Origin: Marifrigoribacter sp047730175
Lineage (GTDB): Bacteria > Bacteroidota > Bacteroidia > Flavobacteriales > Flavobacteriaceae
Assembly (NCBI RefSeq): GCF_047730175.1
Contig: NZ_CP159833.1
Coordinates: forward strand, 1,984,001 to 2,048,000
Length of the DNA stretch: 64,000 bases
Direction of reading: 5' to 3'
In this document: positions 61,582-64,000 of the stretch, piece by piece
Position numbering within the stretch: the stretch's first letter is position 1
Layout of the letters: each line of letters starts with the position of its first letter
Program-made: the position numbers and the translations under genes
The notes under the pieces: generated by a model
Databases searched by the model: none
What the model saw: the letters and a program-made list of their open reading frames with translations, nothing else
What the model was told of the DNA's origin: nothing

Positions 61582-61964
61582 GCTTAAAAAATATGATGCA
61601 AATATACAGGTTAGCTGTTGGTAAAAAAAGATATACTAGTCGATTATACGATTTTTTTTTACATTTTATAAGTATATGGTGGTTGTATTTTTTATGATAA
61701 TTCTCACATAAATTCATTCTAAAAAACCTTAAAAACATTAGGTATAAGTGTATATACGTATATGTTGTTCCTACAAAAAACCTTTAATAAGTTAGTCGTT
61801 TTGTGTAGTTTGACGAAAATTTTTGTTAGTTCGGCGAAAATTTCATTTTTATTAAATTTGTAATACATTTCCGACTTAATTTTGACCCCGGAATGAAGTT
61901 TTAAATAATTAAAAGGCACATTTTCTTAAGAGAAAAGAGCATTAATAAATTGATAACCAAAATT
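61582..61964. other. Intergenic region with regulatory signals
   Basis: This 383-base region separates divergent prfC and the ice-binding-type gene. It has no open frame of note. It holds a consensus-like LytTR half-site TAAGTTAGT (61788-61796), a 21-bp direct repeat (61807-61848), and a -7 box TAAATTTG (61853-61860) leaving a ~100-base leader before the ATG at 61965. No TTG was found at normal -33 distance, which fits activator control. Confidence 0.5.
61807..61848 (+). promoter_or_regulatory. Paired 21-bp direct repeat before the -7 box
   Basis: Two adjacent 21-base copies (61807-61827 and 61828-61848) agree at 16 positions, sharing AGTTyGrCGAAAATTT. The GTT cores are 21 bases apart, as in LytTR-type binding sites (9-bp repeats with a 12-bp spacer). 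The second copy ends 4 bases before TAAATTTG. Confidence 0.5.
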
Positions 61965-64000
61965 ATGAAAAAAAATATATTATTGTGTATAACAGCTATT
62001 TCAATGTTGTTATTTTCAAATGTAAGTTTTAGTCAAACACTTGAACTAGGAACACTTGACTCTTTTGGAGCTTTTTCAGGAACAGGAGGAATTGCAAATT
62101 CTGGTCAAATAGAGGGCGATACCGGAACATATAATGGAATATTTAGCGGTAATGGATCTAATTCTGGTCAACAATATCCTAGTGGTAGCCCTATATCTGC
62201 ACAAGCTCAAAAAGATGTGCTTAGGGTATATATACACCTTAGTGATGTTTTTGTTACACAACCTAGTACTCATCCTTTAGTTTTTGGAAGTGGAGAAACT
62301 ATTTATCCTGGCGTTTATTCCATGCCTGGTGCTGGCGCTATAAATGGAACTCTTACTCTTGATGGAAACGGAAATTCTGATTCTGTATTTATATTGAAAT
62401 GGGAAGGAGCACTTACGGTGGGAGCAAGTGCAACGATTGTTTTATCTAATGGCACCAAAGCTGCTAATGTTTATTGGATTTCTGAAGGGGCTATAACTCT
62501 TGGAGCAAATAGTGTTGTAAGAGGCTCTGTATTCGCACATCCAGGAGGAATTACTGTTGGTGCAAATGGTACCATAGAAGGAAGATTGATTACCTCTGAA
62601 GGAGCTATATCTGTTGGAGCTGGTGGTTCGTTAGTGATTCCTGTGGGACCTAGTGATATTCAAATAAATTGTTTAGGTACCTGTGATTCTAATCCTAATG
62701 TTGATATTTTAGGAAGTGTGAAAGATTTTGCTATGTTTACTAGTTCTGGTGCTGTGTCAAATGCCGCTACATCTGGATTTGTTGGTGATATTGGTACAAA
62801 TGCAGGTGCTATAACTGGTATACAGACTGGTGCTACAACTCATATTGGAGACAGATATCCTCCAGGCCTTGTTTCTGCACAAGCCTCACAAGATTTAAGT
62901 AGCGCTTATAACCAGCTTATGGCTATACAAAATACTCAACTTGGACATATTCCCGCTTTTGGAAATGGAGAAGCGATGCAACCTGGGGTTTATTATATAG
63001 CAGGAGCAGGGTCTTTACAAGGAACTATCGTTTTAGACGCTAATTTTGATCCCGATGCAGTATTTATTTTTAAGTTTTTAGGTGCACTTACAGTATACGC
63101 ACAATCAAAAGTAATTTTGAAGAATGGAGCACGTCGTTGTAATGTTTTTTGGGTTTCTGGAGCTGGAGGTTCTGCAGCCATTGATATTGGAACATTTGCT
63201 TTTATTAAAGGAACGTTTCTTGCTCATGGCGGAGCTTGTACCGCAGGAGCAAATGTAAATTTAGAGGGACGAATGCTTTCTACAGCTGGAGCAATAGGAT
63301 TTAGTACAGGTGTAATTTATAATGATACACTTTGCTTTGAAGATGAAATCGCTATTGTTAAGACAGGATTATTTCTTGACATGAACGAGGATCAGTGTGC
63401 TGATTCAGGAGAGACTATTGATTATACATTCACAGTAACCAATGAAGGAAATGAAAGTCTATCGGCTATCGTTGTAACAGATCCATTAGTTCCAGTAATC
63501 ACATACGTATCAGGAGATACAAATGGCGATTTACTATTAGATGTAACGGAGACTTGGATTTACACAGGAGCCTATACCCTTGTTCAGTCTGATATCGTCG
63601 CAAAGCAGGTGACAAACCAAGCACTTGCAAGCGCTATTACATATAACGGATTTCTTATAACTGATTTATCAGGAGCAACAATTAATGATGATGATCCAAC
63701 GGTAACAGATATATTGTGTCGAAAGATTGCACTTATCAAAGAGGGAGACTTAAATGTATTAGTTGGTGATTGTGCTGTTGCAGGAGATACTATTGATTAT
63801 ACATTCACAGTAACCAATCAAGGGGATGAAGGTCTATCGGCTATAAATGTAACAGATCCATTAGTTCCAATAATCACATACGTATCAGGAGATACAAATG
63901 GCGATTTACTATTAGATGTAACAGAGACTTGGATTTACACAGGAACCTATACCCTTGTTCAGGCAGATATTGTCGCAGGTCTTGTGATCAATCAAGCCAC
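61965..64000 (+). CDS. Secreted protein with two DUF3494 ice-binding-type domains and repeats (3' end outside window)
   Basis: The frame is open for 678 codons to the window end. After a signal peptide (ending SFSQ, about residue 26) come two DUF3494 domains (~30-225 and ~245-450). Both show the family pattern: YPSGSPISAQAQKD or YPPGLVSAQASQDL, then P-G-V-Y, LTLDGNG/IVLDANFDPDAVFIFK, G-A-L-T-V, AANVYW/RCNVFW, and beta-solenoid strands. From ~455 on, repeats of 125 residues (GDTIDYTFTVTN...LSAINVTDPLVP...SGDTNGDLLLDVTETWIYTGTYTLVQADIVAG) of DUF11/DUF7507 type begin. Such proteins bind ice or act as adhesins. A T9SS domain may follow outside the window. Confidence 0.85.
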   Translation, partial: MKKNILLCITAISMLLFSNVSFSQTLELGTLDSFGAFSGTGGIANSGQIEGDTGTYNGIFSGNGSNSGQQYPSGSPISAQAQKDVLRVYIHLSDVFVTQPSTHPLVFGSGETIYPGVYSMPGAGAINGTLTLDGNGNSDSVFILKWEGALTVGASATIVLSNGTKAANVYWISEGAITLGANSVVRGSVFAHPGGITVGANGTIEGRLITSEGAISVGAGGSLVIPVGPSDIQINCLGTCDSNPNVDILGSVKDFAMFTSSGAVSNAATSGFVGDIGTNAGAITGIQTGATTHIGDRYPPGLVSAQASQDLSSAYNQLMAIQNTQLGHIPAFGNGEAMQPGVYYIAGAGSLQGTIVLDANFDPDAVFIFKFLGALTVYAQSKVILKNGARRCNVFWVSGAGGSAAIDIGTFAFIKGTFLAHGGACTAGANVNLEGRMLSTAGAIGFSTGVIYNDTLCFEDEIAIVKTGLFLDMNEDQCADSGETIDYTFTVTNEGNESLSAIVVTDPLVPVITYVSGDTNGDLLLDVTETWIYTGAYTLVQSDIVAKQVTNQALASAITYNGFLITDLSGATINDDDPTVTDILCRKIALIKEGDLNVLVGDCAVAGDTIDYTFTVTNQGDEGLSAINVTDPLVPIITYVSGDTNGDLLLDVTETWIYTGTYTLVQADIVAGLVINQA
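63411..64000 (+). repeat. Near-identical 375-bp (125-residue) coding repeats
   Basis: Unit 1 (63411-63785) and unit 2 (63786 to beyond the window) match almost base for base over long stretches, such as the run coding YVSGDTNGDLLLDVTETWIY. More units probably follow. Nucleotide-level likeness points to recent expansion or ongoing recombination. Confidence 0.85.

Overview
The window looks like a chromosomal segment of a marine, probably pigmented member of the Flavobacteriaceae (Bacteroidota). The DNA is AT-rich. Most genes lack a Shine-Dalgarno sequence, and several upstream regions carry the Bacteroidota -7 box TAnnTTTG. The gene families agree: PorV/PorQ-type and type IX secretion (T9SS) C-terminal domains, DUF4105, DUF2851, DUF3467, a Lacal_2735-type small protein, and a fused CrtYcd lycopene cyclase.

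Layout. 1-2.9 kb is the end of a polysaccharide locus (GT4 glycosyltransferase and a WcaJ-like sugar-phosphate transferase) with a tandem duplication at their junction. 2.9-6.5 kb holds an outer-membrane/periplasmic pair, a broken four-helix-bundle gene and phosphatidylserine synthase. 6.5-8.7 kb is an accessory island: a small zinc-ribbon-like gene with an in-frame stop and a secreted T9SS esterase, bounded by attC-like repeats. 8.7-22 kb is mostly housekeeping and signalling: a LytS/LytTR pair, a serine hydrolase, SRP RNA, a transaldolase-type aldolase, an ABC-F ATPase and formate-THF ligase. 21.5-28.4 kb is a nine-gene minus-strand carotenoid/light operon (merR-crtI-crtB-crtZ-crtYcd-small protein-SRPBCC-tspO-phr). 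28.4-44.5 kb is mixed metabolism: a metzincin protease, NamZ-type muramidase, LolC/E-like permease, cysteine synthase, an amino-acid symporter, acyl-CoA dehydrogenase and others.

44.5-60 kb is the translation/transcription core: rpsU, xerC, hpf, four tRNAs, tuf, tRNA-Trp, secE, nusG, rplKAJL, rpoBC and a DUF3467 gene, facing prfC. It has several RNA hairpins in its spacers and a strong Shine-Dalgarno only at rpsU. From 61,965 to the window end runs an unfinished, very large secreted protein. It has two DUF3494 ice-binding-type domains followed by near-identical 125-residue repeats, and a pair of 21-bp LytTR-like direct repeats lies in front of it.

The most unusual items are the cassette-like island, the asymmetric ABC-F ATPase, the light operon with its operator-like palindrome, the rpsU Shine-Dalgarno, the spacer hairpins around xerC, the tRNA cluster and rpoB, and the tandem ice-binding adhesin. 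I found no CRISPR array, insertion sequence or complete prophage. All assignments come from reading the sequence; no database search was run.
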